A stretch of 64,000 nucleotides of DNA, from NCBI GenBank assembly GCA_028292435.1, contig JAQGMI010000145.1, positions 1 through 64,000 on the forward strand, given 5' to 3'. This DNA is from Betaproteobacteria bacterium. Its GTDB lineage: Bacteria; Pseudomonadota; Gammaproteobacteria; Burkholderiales; SG8-41. A program made the translations under genes and the position numbers. This document shows positions 25,652 through 34,462 of this stretch, piece by piece. Positions within the stretch are counted from its first letter, which is position 1, and each line of letters starts with the position of its first letter. Under the pieces are notes generated by a model. It made no database searches, was not told the origin of the DNA, and was given only the letters and a program-made list of their open reading frames with translations.

Positions 25652-26961
25652 TAGCCGCGCCCCGCGTCGACCACGCCGCGGCAGATCGCTTCGAATTCGG
25701 CAAACGTCAGGTAGTGAGTCTGGTAGTTGCTTGCGACCGCGGCGCGCGCGCGCGACAAAATGCGCTGAAACTGTCCCTCCGAAACTTCAAGACCGAGATC
25801 GCGCACAATCTCGCGCAGGAAAACCGGGTCGTCGGTATGCGCGCTCGATCGCTCGCGGCCGAACAAAATCTTGCCGCCGATCACGTTTTCGAATTCGCGG
25901 CCGATGACGCGCGGGGCAATGCCAATGGTCGATTCGGCGTCAGCGCTGCCTTCCTGATGGCCCGCGCCTTCCTCCTTGTTCCAGTTGTCGCCGACGATCG
26001 GTTTCCACGGCGGCAACTGGATGCCGTAGGCTGTTTGCACGTAGCGGCACAGTTCATACAATTTATCCAGCTTGATGCCGGTTTCGATGCCATACATTTC
26101 GAACAGCGCCGCCGCTTCTTCGAGTGCGACGCAGCCGCCGCGGTCGCCAATGCCGATCACCGACGCGTCGATCCAGTTGGCGCCGCCTTCGACCGCCGCC
26201 ATCGCGTTGGCGGTTGCAACGCCAAGATCGTTGTGGTGCTGCACGTAGACATCGCAGCGGTCGCCAACGGCTGCGCGCACGCGGCCGATGAACGTGCGGG
26301 TTGCGAGCGGCGCGCTGTTGCCGCGGCTGTCGACGACATACACGCCATCGGCGCCGGCATCAGCCATCGCCTTGAAAAAGAGGCACGCGGTGTCGACCGG
26401 CGAGCGCATGCTGTCGACCATCCACGGCACGACGCGGACGTTTTGCTGCTTCATGTACGCGACGCTTTCCATGATTGCGTCGACCACCATCTGTTTCGTC
26501 AGCTTGCCGCTGAAATCGGACAGCGTGTCCGCGTAATCCCATTTGACGATCGGACTCAATACGTCCGCGCCCAAGTCGATGTGGCGGTCAATCGCGCCGC
26601 GCCAATCGCCTTTGAGCGGCGGTTTAACGCCGGGCCCTTTGGCCACGAGCCGCGTGCGCACGCCGAGCCGGCGGCATGCTTTGACCATGTCGCGCTCTTC
26701 GCTGAACGTGGCGTGACTGGGCAGCGTGATCTCGCCGACGCCGATCGCATCGAGCCGCTCGATGACGCCGAGCCGCGTGTTCCAGTTCAGCTGGTGGCCG
26801 ACGCAATCGTCGCCTTCGCTGATCGTGCAATCGATGAACTGGATTCGTTTGGGCGCGCCGGCACGCGCCTTGACCGATTCATCGTCCCAATAGGCGGGGT
26901 TTGCGAGCCATTTGCCCGGCTGATACCAGGGTTTGCCGCCGTTGCCTGAAGATTTCGCCAC
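25651..26961 (-). CDS. HMG-CoA-lyase / pyruvate-carboxyltransferase-like DRE-TIM enzyme with altered active site
   Basis: The 436-residue protein is a TIM-barrel enzyme related to HMG-CoA lyase, isopropylmalate synthase and pyruvate carboxyltransferases. The usual D-x-T-L-R-D-G motif reads FIDCTISEGDD here (Arg to Ser, Asp to Glu), and the metal-binding H-x-H before N-D-L-G reads VQHHNDLGVATANAM, so the first His is Gln. The barrel shape and other motifs (WIDASVIGIGDRGG) are kept, so a changed metal site or reaction is likely. The start is a GTG with GGAG upstream. It lies between the MmgE/PrpD gene (31-base distance) and a coupled Bug gene, in a carboxylate-catabolic transcript. Confidence 0.8.
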   Translation of the reverse strand: MAKSSGNGGKPWYQPGKWLANPAYWDDESVKARAGAPKRIQFIDCTISEGDDCVGHQLNWNTRLGVIERLDAIGVGEITLPSHATFSEERDMVKACRRLGVRTRLVAKGPGVKPPLKGDWRGAIDRHIDLGADVLSPIVKWDYADTLSDFSGKLTKQMVVDAIMESVAYMKQQNVRVVPWMVDSMRSPVDTACLFFKAMADAGADGVYVVDSRGNSAPLATRTFIGRVRAAVGDRCDVYVQHHNDLGVATANAMAAVEGGANWIDASVIGIGDRGGCVALEEAAALFEMYGIETGIKLDKLYELCRYVQTAYGIQLPPWKPIVGDNWNKEEGAGHQEGSADAESTIGIAPRVIGREFENVIGGKILFGRERSSAHTDDPVFLREIVRDLGLEVSEGQFQRILSRARAAVASNYQTHYLTFAEFEAICRGVVDAGRG

Positions 26962-26992
26962 TGTGTTTACTCCAACAATACGCGCGTTGCGA

Positions 26993-28357
26993 TCATCGAT
27001 CGCAACGCATGATGTCCATGATTTCGGTTAGATCGTCGAGTGCTTCGAGATTTTCGACGAGTGCGAGCACGCGCTGCGCTTTGGCCTCGTCGAGCCGGCG
27101 TCGCGTGCAGCCGAAAAATTTCTTCAACCGTTGATCACGCGTGAGCGGTGAACCGATCCAGCCCGACAATTTATCCACGCGTTTCGACAATTGCTGGCCG
27201 TCCTGGAGCCACACGTTGACGATGGCGTGCATCTGGTCAAAGTCGGAGGGAATCGAGTCGTCGACCGTGAGCTTGACCTGCGGCAGCAACGCTTCGACAT
27301 CCGGTGCGAACCGCCGCTCATTGGTAAATGAGTCGATCGTGATTTCGCCGTCGAGCAGCGCGACGAGCGTTGCATACTGAACGCTGAATTTGCCGTCGAG
27401 CCCGGTCGCAGGCAGCGGACGATTGACGTAATCGAAGCGCGGAAAGATGACTTCGACGCGTTGGATCTCCGCCGGCGCAATGTTGAATTCTTCGCGCAAA
27501 GCGAGCGCGGCATCGATGGGCCGGTGCGTAAAATAATTGCTCGGGTGTTTTTTGAAGCCGACGCCCGGCTTCACCATGCGCAGCGGCGACGCGAAGCCTT
27601 CGATCAGCAACCCGGGCTTGGCATCGCCCTGGAAAAAGGTATCGAAAAAACCTTTGGGCCCGAACACGTCGGCGCTCGCCGTCCAGCCCATGCTCGCGAG
27701 CACGCCGCATTCGACGCCCATGCGCGCCGCGTGCCCCGAGTGCGACGATTTCGTCATCGTGCCGGTGTTGAGCGAAATGCTGCCCGCGCGCGAGCCCGCG
27801 AGGCCAAACGCCATCAGTGTTTGCGTGTGATCGAGGTCGAGCATTCTGGCGGCCGCCGTCACCGCGCCGAACTGGCCGGTTGTGCCCGGCTTGTGAAATC
27901 CCTGTCCCGTGATAAGGCCGGTGGCGGCAAGTCGAAGGCGCCCCTGCACCTCGAATGCGGCGACAATTGCCGCAATCGCTTTTTTGCCCGCTGACTTGCG
28001 GTGCTCGGCGATGGCGAGGATGACGGGCAGCGTCGGCGAGGTCGGGTGATTGAGCGGATACCACGTGTTGTCGAAGTCGAGTGCATGACCCATCGTGCCA
28101 TTCGCATAGGCGGCATTGAGCAGAGAAGTCTTGAAGCCGCCGCCGATCACCGACGCGTGCGGCGCACCGCCCATGGCGCGCACGTAGTCGATAGAAATAC
28201 GCCCGACACCGAGCGGCTCGTCGGCGCCGGCGAGTATCACGCCGAGGCCGTCGAGCGTGACGGCTTTGGCCATGTCGATGGCTTCCTGCGGCAGGGACGC
28301 GTAGTCGATGGCCAGAATTTGATCGACGAGCGCGCCGGTGATGGTGGATTTATTCAT
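26993..28357 (-). CDS. MmgE/PrpD family protein
   Basis: 454 residues of the MmgE/PrpD fold, whose members include 2-methylcitrate dehydratase, cis-aconitate decarboxylase and other enzymes acting on tricarboxylate-like acids. Visible family segments are MAKAVTLDGLGVILAG, NAAYANGTMGHALDFDNTW and GVGFKKHPSNYFTHRPIDA, where the conserved Lys-His-pair region lies. No PrpB, PrpC or AcnD stands beside it, so a methylcitrate-cycle role is not supported locally; the Bug and lyase-like neighbours suggest another branched or dicarboxylic acid. The ATG at 28357 is preferred over a TTG two codons upstream. Confidence 0.87.
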   Translation of the reverse strand: MNKSTITGALVDQILAIDYASLPQEAIDMAKAVTLDGLGVILAGADEPLGVGRISIDYVRAMGGAPHASVIGGGFKTSLLNAAYANGTMGHALDFDNTWYPLNHPTSPTLPVILAIAEHRKSAGKKAIAAIVAAFEVQGRLRLAATGLITGQGFHKPGTTGQFGAVTAAARMLDLDHTQTLMAFGLAGSRAGSISLNTGTMTKSSHSGHAARMGVECGVLASMGWTASADVFGPKGFFDTFFQGDAKPGLLIEGFASPLRMVKPGVGFKKHPSNYFTHRPIDAALALREEFNIAPAEIQRVEVIFPRFDYVNRPLPATGLDGKFSVQYATLVALLDGEITIDSFTNERRFAPDVEALLPQVKLTVDDSIPSDFDQMHAIVNVWLQDGQQLSKRVDKLSGWIGSPLTRDQRLKKFFGCTRRRLDEAKAQRVLALVENLEALDDLTEIMDIMRCDR

Positions 28358-28390
28358 GGGCAATGTTTAAGCGGCGAGAGAAACGACAGA

Positions 28391-29350
28391 TTAGTCGGCC
28401 TTGGCGCCGGAGTCCTTGACGGCTTTGCCCCATTTCGCGATTTCCGATTTCATGAACGCATCGAATTGCGCGCGCGTGTCGCCGACCGGCGTAAACGCCA
28501 GCGCGGCGAGCCGCTCTTTAACGTCCGGTTCATTGATGATTTTCACCATTTCGGCATTCAGCTTATCGAGAATCGGCGCCGGAGTTTTGGCGGGCGCCGC
28601 GATGCCGATCCAGCCGACCGCTTCAAAGTTCGCATAGCCCGCTTCCGCGATCGTCGGCAACTCGGGCAGGAACTGCGAGCGCTGGAGCGTCGCGATGCCG
28701 AGGCCGCGGAGGCGGCCGGACTTGATATGCGGCAGCGTCGCGGGAATCGCGTCGAACATGACCGGGATCTGGCCGCCGATGATTTGCGTGTGGGCTTCGG
28801 CGCTGCCCTTGAACGGCACGTGATTGATCTTGATGTCCGCGGCCGCGCGAAACATTTCCATCGTCAGGTGACTGGTCGACCCGTTGCCGAGCGATGCGAA
28901 ATTGACCTGGGCGGGTTTGTCCTTTGCCGCAGTGACGAAATCCTTGACGCTCTTGAAGGCGCCGGCTGGATTGGTGACGAGCGTTTGCGGCGTAAGCCCC
29001 AGATTGGAGATCGGCGCGAAATCGCGCAGCACGTTATAGCTGGTGTTCGGATACAGCGTCGGATTGATGCCGAACGCCGACGATACGGCCATCGTCAGCG
29101 TATAGCCGTCGGGGCTCGCTTTGGCGCCCATCTCGGTGCCGAGCACGCCGCCGGCGCCGGGCCGATTATCGACGACGACCTGCTGGTTCCAGTCCTGCGC
29201 GATTTTCTGCGCGACGATGCGCGCGAGTATGTCGGTCGACGAGCCCGGTGTGAACTGCGCGATGATACGAATCGGCTTGGCCGGATATTCGCTCGCGGCG
29301 GCAGTCGCGGCGCAAAATGCGCAAGCGACAAGGGCAGTGCGCAGATCCAT
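28391..29350 (-). CDS. TTT substrate-binding protein (Bug family), first gene of the long minus-strand run
   Basis: 319 residues. The signal peptide MDLRTALVACAFCAATAAA is cut near residue 19-20 before SEYPAKP. Landmarks are RIIAQFTPGSSTDILARIVA, VVVDNRPGAGGVLGTEMGA, SPDGYTLTMAVSSA, NHVPFKGSAEAHTQIIGGQ and LPELPTIAEAGYANFE; note Gln-Phe-Thr-Pro where most paralogues have Pro-Phe-Pro-Pro. GGAGG 8 bases upstream fixes the ATG at 29350. The MmgE/PrpD gene follows after 33 bases. It is divergent from another Bug gene, with promoter-like elements between them. Confidence 0.93.
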   Translation of the reverse strand: MDLRTALVACAFCAATAAASEYPAKPIRIIAQFTPGSSTDILARIVAQKIAQDWNQQVVVDNRPGAGGVLGTEMGAKASPDGYTLTMAVSSAFGINPTLYPNTSYNVLRDFAPISNLGLTPQTLVTNPAGAFKSVKDFVTAAKDKPAQVNFASLGNGSTSHLTMEMFRAAADIKINHVPFKGSAEAHTQIIGGQIPVMFDAIPATLPHIKSGRLRGLGIATLQRSQFLPELPTIAEAGYANFEAVGWIGIAAPAKTPAPILDKLNAEMVKIINEPDVKERLAALAFTPVGDTRAQFDAFMKSEIAKWGKAVKDSGAKAD

Positions 29351-29403
29351 GTGAATTCCTCCAGAAGCGCGATGCGTATGCGGGCAAACTGACGCTGCGC
29401 GTT

Positions 29404-29459
29404 CGTATAGTGGCCGACACAAAAAAGGGTGTCAACAAAGGACGCCTCGTCGCTATACT
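29404..29459. promoter_or_regulatory. Divergent promoter region between two Bug genes
   Basis: On the plus strand TCAACA (29432-29437) and TATACT (29454-29459) are 16 bases apart and precede the gene at 29504. On the minus strand a perfect TTGACA (complement of 29430-29435) overlaps that -35, with TATACG (complement of 29404-29409) downstream at a long 20-base distance. GACAC and GTGTC (about 29416-29433) form an inverted repeat around an A run, a possible operator. Confidence 0.45.
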
Positions 29460-29503
29460 GACCCGAAAACGAATTTGCACGCCGGAAAACGGAGGGGACA
29501 AGC

Positions 29504-30487
29504 ATGGGACGCCAAATACGCAGCGGCTGGTTCGTTTTGCCGGCGCTCATCGGCTTGCTCGTCTGCATCGCGACTACCGTGTGCGCACAAAATTATCCGG
29601 CGCGTCCGCTGCGGCTCATCGTGCCGTGGCCGCCGGGCGGCGGCGCCGATGTGATTGCGCGCGTCATATTCCAGAAAGTCGGCGACGCGCTGGGTCAGCA
29701 GGTCATCGTCGACAATCGCGGCGGCGCGAGCACCATTATCGGCATGGAACTCGTCGCCAAGTCGACACCCGACGGTTATACCTTCGGTTTCCCGACGAGC
29801 AGCTTGACGGTAAATCCGGCCTTATTCTCAAAACTGCCATTCGATCCGGCCCGCGATTTTGCCGCGGTGTCGCTCGCCGTCAACGGCTTGTACATCCTGA
29901 CGGTGCATCCTTCCGTATCCGCCAAATCGGTCGGCGAGCTGATTGCGCTCGCGAAAGCGGCGCCCGGGAAATTGAATGCATCGATTGCCGGCGCGGGTAC
30001 GCCGACGCATCTCGGCCTCGAGCAATTCAAGGCGATGGCGGGCGTCAGCATCGCTTCGATCAATTACAAAGGCGCGGCGCCTGCAGCGACCGGACTTCTA
30101 TCCGGCGAAACGCAGCTCATGTTCGTCAGCGCGCCGACGGTGCTCTCGCAAGTGCATGCCGGCAAACTCCGCGCGATTGCGGTCATGGGGGCGAAACGCT
30201 CGCCGGCGCTGCCCGATTTGCCGACTATCGCCGAATCGGGACTGGATGGTTATGCAGTCAGCGAGTGGTACGGCGTCGTTGCGCCGGCCGGCACGAGCGC
30301 CGCGCACGTCGATCGCGTGAACGCTGAAATCCGCAAGGTGCTCGCGCAAGCCGACGTGAAGGAAAGGCTGGCCGTACTGGGCGCAGACGTCGTGGCCAGC
30401 ACGCCGCAGGAATTCAATGCGTTCATCAAAGCGGATATTGCGAAGTGGGGCAAACTCATCCGCGAGGCGGGGATCAAAGCGGAATAG
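29504..30487 (+). CDS. TTT substrate-binding protein (Bug family), monocistronic
   Basis: 327 residues with GGAGGGG upstream of the ATG. The signal peptide has its hydrophobic core at residues 9-24 (VLPALIGLLVCIATTV) and is cut near CAQ before NYPARP. Landmarks are RLIVPWPPGGGADVIARVIF, VIVDNRGGASTIIGMELVA, TPDGYTFGFPTSS, ASINYKGAAPAATGLLSGE and LPDLPTIAESGLDGYA. It is transcribed away from the long minus-strand run and meets another Bug gene tail to tail at 30515, so no enzyme gene shares its transcript. Confidence 0.92.
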   Translation: MGRQIRSGWFVLPALIGLLVCIATTVCAQNYPARPLRLIVPWPPGGGADVIARVIFQKVGDALGQQVIVDNRGGASTIIGMELVAKSTPDGYTFGFPTSSLTVNPALFSKLPFDPARDFAAVSLAVNGLYILTVHPSVSAKSVGELIALAKAAPGKLNASIAGAGTPTHLGLEQFKAMAGVSIASINYKGAAPAATGLLSGETQLMFVSAPTVLSQVHAGKLRAIAVMGAKRSPALPDLPTIAESGLDGYAVSEWYGVVAPAGTSAAHVDRVNAEIRKVLAQADVKERLAVLGADVVASTPQEFNAFIKADIAKWGKLIREAGIKAE

Positions 30488-30514
30488 GGATGATCCGGTC
30501 GGCCAAGGTGATCA

Positions 30515-31477
30515 CTAGTCGATGTGAATGCCCGCCGCCGCGATCACGCGCGCGAGCTTTTGCCTTTCGTGCTCCGTAAATCGGGCGAACTCCTGCGGTG
30601 TGCCGGCGGCTATTTCGGCGCCGTCGCCGGTCAGTTTGCGCGCGAGGTCGGGCATACGGAGTATGCGGCCGACTTCCGCGTTTAGTTTCGTCACCAATAC
30701 CGCAGGTGTTCCCGCCGGAACGAAAAAGCCGTTCCACGTCAGAAATTCGTAGCCCGCAACACCGGACTCGGCGACGGTCGGGATATTCGGCGCCGAGCCG
30801 GCGCGTTTTGCACTCGTTACGGCGAGGGCCTTCAGTCTGTTCGCGTTCACCAGCGGCATCGCCGCAATCATGGTGTCGAAAAAGAACTGCACGCGTCCCG
30901 CCATCACGTCGAGTTCGGCGGGCGCCGAGCCCTTGTATGGCACATGAGTGGCGTCTATTTTTGCGAGCGACTTGAACATTTCTCCGGCGAGATGGTTCGG
31001 GCTGCCGTTGCCCGCCGAAGCGTAGGCAAGCTTGCTGGCGGTGCCGCGCGCAAGCGCGATCAAATCGGCAACGGAGTTGACCGCCGAAGCAGGGGGCACC
31101 ACCAATATCATCGGCTGCGTGATCGTCATGACGACTGCCGCGAAATCCTTCGCCGGGTCGTACGGCAGTTTGGTATAAAGCGCGGGATTTGCGGCCTGGG
31201 TGCCGATATGGCCGAGGAACAGCGTGTAGCCGTCGGCCGGCGCGTGCGCGGCAATTTCGGCGGCGACGATGCCGCCCGCGCCGCCGCGGTTGTCGATCAC
31301 GACGCCTTGGCCCCAGGCTTCAATCAGTTTTTGCGCGATGAGGCGCGCCTGAATATCGGAGCTGCCGCCGGGCGCAAAAGGCACGAGGATGCGCAGCGAC
31401 TTGGCCGGATACGTCTGCGCGTACGCGCCAAAGCTTGCGCTTAGCGCTATCGACAGAATGCATGTAATTCGATTCAT
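30515..31477 (-). CDS. TTT substrate-binding protein (Bug family), convergent copy
   Basis: 320 residues. The signal peptide MNRITCILSIALSASFGAYA is cut near residue 20 before QTYPAKS. Landmarks are RILVPFAPGGSSDIQARLIA, VVIDNRGGAGGIVAAEIA, PADGYTLFLGHIGTQA, THVPYKGSAPAELDVMAGR and APNIPTVAESGVAGYE. The ATG at 31477 is backed by GGAG; a frame extension upstream to 31513 has no ribosome site. It lies 163 bases behind the molybdenum hydroxylase gene, with a strong terminator between, so it has its own promoter. Confidence 0.92.
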   Translation of the reverse strand: MNRITCILSIALSASFGAYAQTYPAKSLRILVPFAPGGSSDIQARLIAQKLIEAWGQGVVIDNRGGAGGIVAAEIAAHAPADGYTLFLGHIGTQAANPALYTKLPYDPAKDFAAVVMTITQPMILVVPPASAVNSVADLIALARGTASKLAYASAGNGSPNHLAGEMFKSLAKIDATHVPYKGSAPAELDVMAGRVQFFFDTMIAAMPLVNANRLKALAVTSAKRAGSAPNIPTVAESGVAGYEFLTWNGFFVPAGTPAVLVTKLNAEVGRILRMPDLARKLTGDGAEIAAGTPQEFARFTEHERQKLARVIAAAGIHID

Positions 31478-31592
31478 TCTTAAGCTCCGGATTTCGAATA
31501 CAGCGTCCACCACGATCGTAAAAATCAGGCGCGGCGCCGATCGAAGTAGTTGATGGTCAAAACGGCATTTTAAGTTGCGCGGCGAAGGAAAT

Positions 31593-31621
31593 GAAAACGC
31601 CGTCGCGCGGACGGCGTTTTC
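31593..31621 (-). terminator. Intrinsic terminator of the molybdenum hydroxylase operon
   Basis: A perfect 12-bp stem (31593-31604 with 31610-31621) and a GCGCG loop, 19 bases behind the stop codon at 31641. The stem ends in four T followed by CATTT on the minus strand. Confidence 0.85.
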
Positions 31622-31640
31622 TGCCGGGATGCGAAGCTGA

Positions 31641-33905
31641 CTAAGTCCAGGCTGCTTTCAACCTTTCCGGCGAAAACGGCGCCTGCCGCAGGCGCGCGCC
31701 CGTTGCGTCGAATATCGCATTCGCAATCGCCGCCGGCATCGGCCGGCAGGTTGCTTCGCCCGCGCCCGCGGGTGGAATTTCCGGCCGGTCGAGCAGCACG
31801 ATGTCGATTGCTTCAGGCGCGTCCTTCATGTCGAGGATCGGATAGCCCTGCCAGTCGACGCTGGTAACGTTCTTGTTATCGAACTTCACTTCTTCGTAGA
31901 CGGAGCGGCTGATGGTCTGCACGATCTGCGCTTCCAGCGTCTGCTGCAACAAGTCCGGCGCGATTACCTGGCCGCAGTCGTGCGCGACGCAAACGCGCTT
32001 CACCCACACACGGTGCGTTTTCCGGTTTGCTTCAACTTCGACGATGACGGCGACACGCGTCGCGCCGCGCACCGCGTAGGAGATGCCCTGGCCGACATAG
32101 ACATCGCCGCGCTGTTGCTTTCTCGCGCCGACATGCCGTTGCCAGCCGGCTTTTTCAGCGACGGCTTTGACCACGGCGACGTCACGCGGATTGGAGAGAT
32201 AGCGCAGGCGGAATTCCACGGCGTCGCTGTTGGCCGCAAGGGCCAGCTCGTCGATGAAGGACTCCGAGCCGAAATGGATCTGCGGGCCGCCCGGATCGCG
32301 AAAATGCGACGTGCGCAGTGGCGACGCGCGGTCAAGCAGCGGGCCGATGGTGTCGGAAGTTTTGCGGCGCGCGGCGAACGAATAAGATTCGCCCGGCACG
32401 CCCATCAGCCATACCGGTTTGAGCGGCCAGCCCATCAGCTGCCCGGCGAGCGTGCGCTCGGGGGTTCCTTCGTCGCGGAAGAATTCGCGCCGCGAAAACC
32501 CCTTCGTCGCGTAATCCCACGCCATCACTTTGCCGTCTTTGTCGAGCGCGGCGCGGGACGTGTGCACCGAAGCCGGCGACTTCGGGTCCCAGCCAGTGCC
32601 GTCATGGCGCATATACTGCACGCGCACCGGTTTGCCAACCGCTTTCGACAGTACGGCGGCGTCCATCGTCGCGTCGCCTGAATCGTTGCGTCCATAAGAG
32701 CCGGGCCCGACCATCGAGAACACGTTCACCTTTTCTTCGGGCAGATTGAACATCAGTGCAATGCCTTCGCGGCAGTGGTGCGGCTTCTGCCCGCCCGTCC
32801 ACAACGTGGCTTCATGCTCGCGCATGTCGGCGACGCCGCAGGCGGGCGCCATCGATGCGTGCGAGTGAAACGGCCATTCGTAGGCGGCTTCGACAATTTT
32901 CGCGGCGCCCACAAACGCGGCATCGACGTCGCCGACTTTAACCTCTTCGTCGCGCTTCATCGATTTGGCGCTGCGGATGTGGTTGTAGATATCCTTCTGA
33001 TCGGGAAACGGCGGCTTCACATCCGACCACGTCACTTTTAACTGGCGCGCTGCGCGAACCGCGTCCCATTCCTTTGGCGCGACCAGCCCGATGAAGTCTT
33101 TCTGCCGCACAATTTTCACGCCGGGAATGTTTTTCACCGATGCCTCGTCGACCGCAACCGGTACTGCGCCTGCAACCGGCGGGCGCAGCACGCGGCCGTG
33201 CAGCATGCCCGGCAATTTGACGTCGACCATCATGTTGTCCGCGGTGCCGAGTACTTTCGGTGCAATGTCGCGGCGGCGCTGGCCCGGCTTGCCGATGATT
33301 TTGTATTCGGACGGTGACTTGGGTTTGGCTTTGCCCTGCACTTTGAGCTCGTTGCCGTAATGCTTATTCCATTCGAGCTGTACGTCGAACTGCCGTCCGC
33401 CGATGAGATCGCCGTACGCTACCTTGGTGCCTGGCGCATTGCGCGGGCTGATGACGCCGTCGTTGACGACGAGTTCACTGGCGGGCACGCCAAGTTTTAC
33501 CGCGCCCATCTCGACCAACGTGCGCCGCGCTTCGGCTGCTGCATTGCGCAGCGCCGCGCCCCCGGCCCAAATGCCGGTCGAGCCGGAGGCGCCGCCCTGG
33601 TCAACGGTTTTCTCGGTGTGTCCCTGCACCATGCTCACGCGATCCGGCGAGAGATCGAGTTCTTCCGCGATCATCATAAGCCAGCCGATCTCGGTGCCCT
33701 GGCCCATGTCGACCTTGCCGATCCAGCCGACGACGCTGCCGTCCTGATTGACGCTGATGTAGCTTGATAACTGGTCGGGCTTAAGTCCCAGGCGCGAGCC
33801 ATGCGCGTCCGTTGCCGCGTCGGCTTTCAATCCGGGCAGCAGCACGGACACGGTGAGCGCGCCGGTGCCGGCGAGGAATTCACGACGATTCATTTTGAGG
33901 TTCAT
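31641..33905 (-). CDS. Molybdopterin-binding subunit, xanthine dehydrogenase/aldehyde oxidase family, Tat-exported
   Basis: 754 residues. A Tat signal (NRREFLAGTGALTVSVLLPG at residues 6-25) means export in folded form to the periplasm. The large Mo-cofactor subunit follows, with the IorB-like order: an N-terminal block (GSVVGWIGKVDMGQGTEIGW), a central part (LPGMLHGRVLRPPVAGAVPV) and C-terminal VCVAHDCGQVIAPDLLQQ with PPAGAGEATCRPM near the active-site Glu. The family hydroxylates aldehydes, isoquinoline or other N-heterocycles. AGGAG supports the start. The [2Fe-2S] subunit gene lies 10 bases upstream. No FAD subunit is present, and no cytochrome c subunit either, so the electron acceptor is unclear. 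Confidence 0.92.
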   Translation of the reverse strand: MNLKMNRREFLAGTGALTVSVLLPGLKADAATDAHGSRLGLKPDQLSSYISVNQDGSVVGWIGKVDMGQGTEIGWLMMIAEELDLSPDRVSMVQGHTEKTVDQGGASGSTGIWAGGAALRNAAAEARRTLVEMGAVKLGVPASELVVNDGVISPRNAPGTKVAYGDLIGGRQFDVQLEWNKHYGNELKVQGKAKPKSPSEYKIIGKPGQRRRDIAPKVLGTADNMMVDVKLPGMLHGRVLRPPVAGAVPVAVDEASVKNIPGVKIVRQKDFIGLVAPKEWDAVRAARQLKVTWSDVKPPFPDQKDIYNHIRSAKSMKRDEEVKVGDVDAAFVGAAKIVEAAYEWPFHSHASMAPACGVADMREHEATLWTGGQKPHHCREGIALMFNLPEEKVNVFSMVGPGSYGRNDSGDATMDAAVLSKAVGKPVRVQYMRHDGTGWDPKSPASVHTSRAALDKDGKVMAWDYATKGFSRREFFRDEGTPERTLAGQLMGWPLKPVWLMGVPGESYSFAARRKTSDTIGPLLDRASPLRTSHFRDPGGPQIHFGSESFIDELALAANSDAVEFRLRYLSNPRDVAVVKAVAEKAGWQRHVGARKQQRGDVYVGQGISYAVRGATRVAVIVEVEANRKTHRVWVKRVCVAHDCGQVIAPDLLQQTLEAQIVQTISRSVYEEVKFDNKNVTSVDWQGYPILDMKDAPEAIDIVLLDRPEIPPAGAGEATCRPMPAAIANAIFDATGARLRQAPFSPERLKAAWT

Positions 33906-33915
33906 GGCTTGCTCC

Positions 33916-34377
33916 TTACGCCTGCGCCGCGCGCTTGACCGCGCGCAGTATGCTCATGTGCGTGCCGCAGCGGCACTTGAGGCCCGACAGCGCGTCGCGT
34001 ATCTGCGCGTCGGTCGGCTGCGGGGTCTTATCGAGCAGGGCGACCGACGTCATCACCCAGCCGTTCAGGCAATAGCCGCATTGCGGCACTTGCTCTTCGA
34101 TGAACGCGGCCTGCACCTTGTGCGGCTTGCCCGCGCTGCCGATGCCGGAAAGTGTCATGACCTTGCCCGCGCCGACCGCGTCCATGCGTGTGATGCATGA
34201 GCGCGTCGGCGTGCCGTTGATGAGCACGGTGCACGCGCCGCATTGCGCGAGCCCGCAGCCAAAGCGCGGTTCTTTCATGCCGAGGTCGTCGCGCAGGGCG
34301 TAGAGCAAAGGCATGTCCGGCTCGGCCTCGATAGCGTGAGACTGTCCATTGACGTTTAGTTCAAAGCGTTTCGCCAC
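33916..34377 (-). CDS. [2Fe-2S] subunit of molybdenum hydroxylase
   Basis: 153 residues carrying two [2Fe-2S] clusters. The ferredoxin-type cluster uses Cys41, Cys46, Cys49 and Cys61 (GCGLAQCGACTV). The helical-domain cluster uses Cys100, Cys103, Cys135 and Cys137 (QCGYC and KCRCGTH). It has no signal peptide, so it should travel with the Tat-tagged large subunit. The start is GTG with a good GGAGG. It passes electrons from the Mo site of the partner encoded 10 bases downstream. All eight cysteines are intact. Confidence 0.95.
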   Translation of the reverse strand: MAKRFELNVNGQSHAIEAEPDMPLLYALRDDLGMKEPRFGCGLAQCGACTVLINGTPTRSCITRMDAVGAGKVMTLSGIGSAGKPHKVQAAFIEEQVPQCGYCLNGWVMTSVALLDKTPQPTDAQIRDALSGLKCRCGTHMSILRAVKRAAQA

Positions 34378-34462
34378 GTTTTCCTCCAGGAGATTCTTCA
34401 GGTCTTAGAGCCCGCAACATGATGCGCCCGGATTTTCGCCGCCGCAAGCTGGTGCAGAACGT

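Noticed and set aside
25714..26949. Long open frame on the plus strand opposite the lyase-like gene
   Set aside because: Mirror frame of a gene with clear motifs; it is rich in Ala, Arg, Asp and His and has no family features.
28001..29392. Long open frame on the plus strand over parts of the MmgE/PrpD and Bug genes
   Set aside because: It spans two genes on the other strand and shows no motif; it is a by-product of codon bias.
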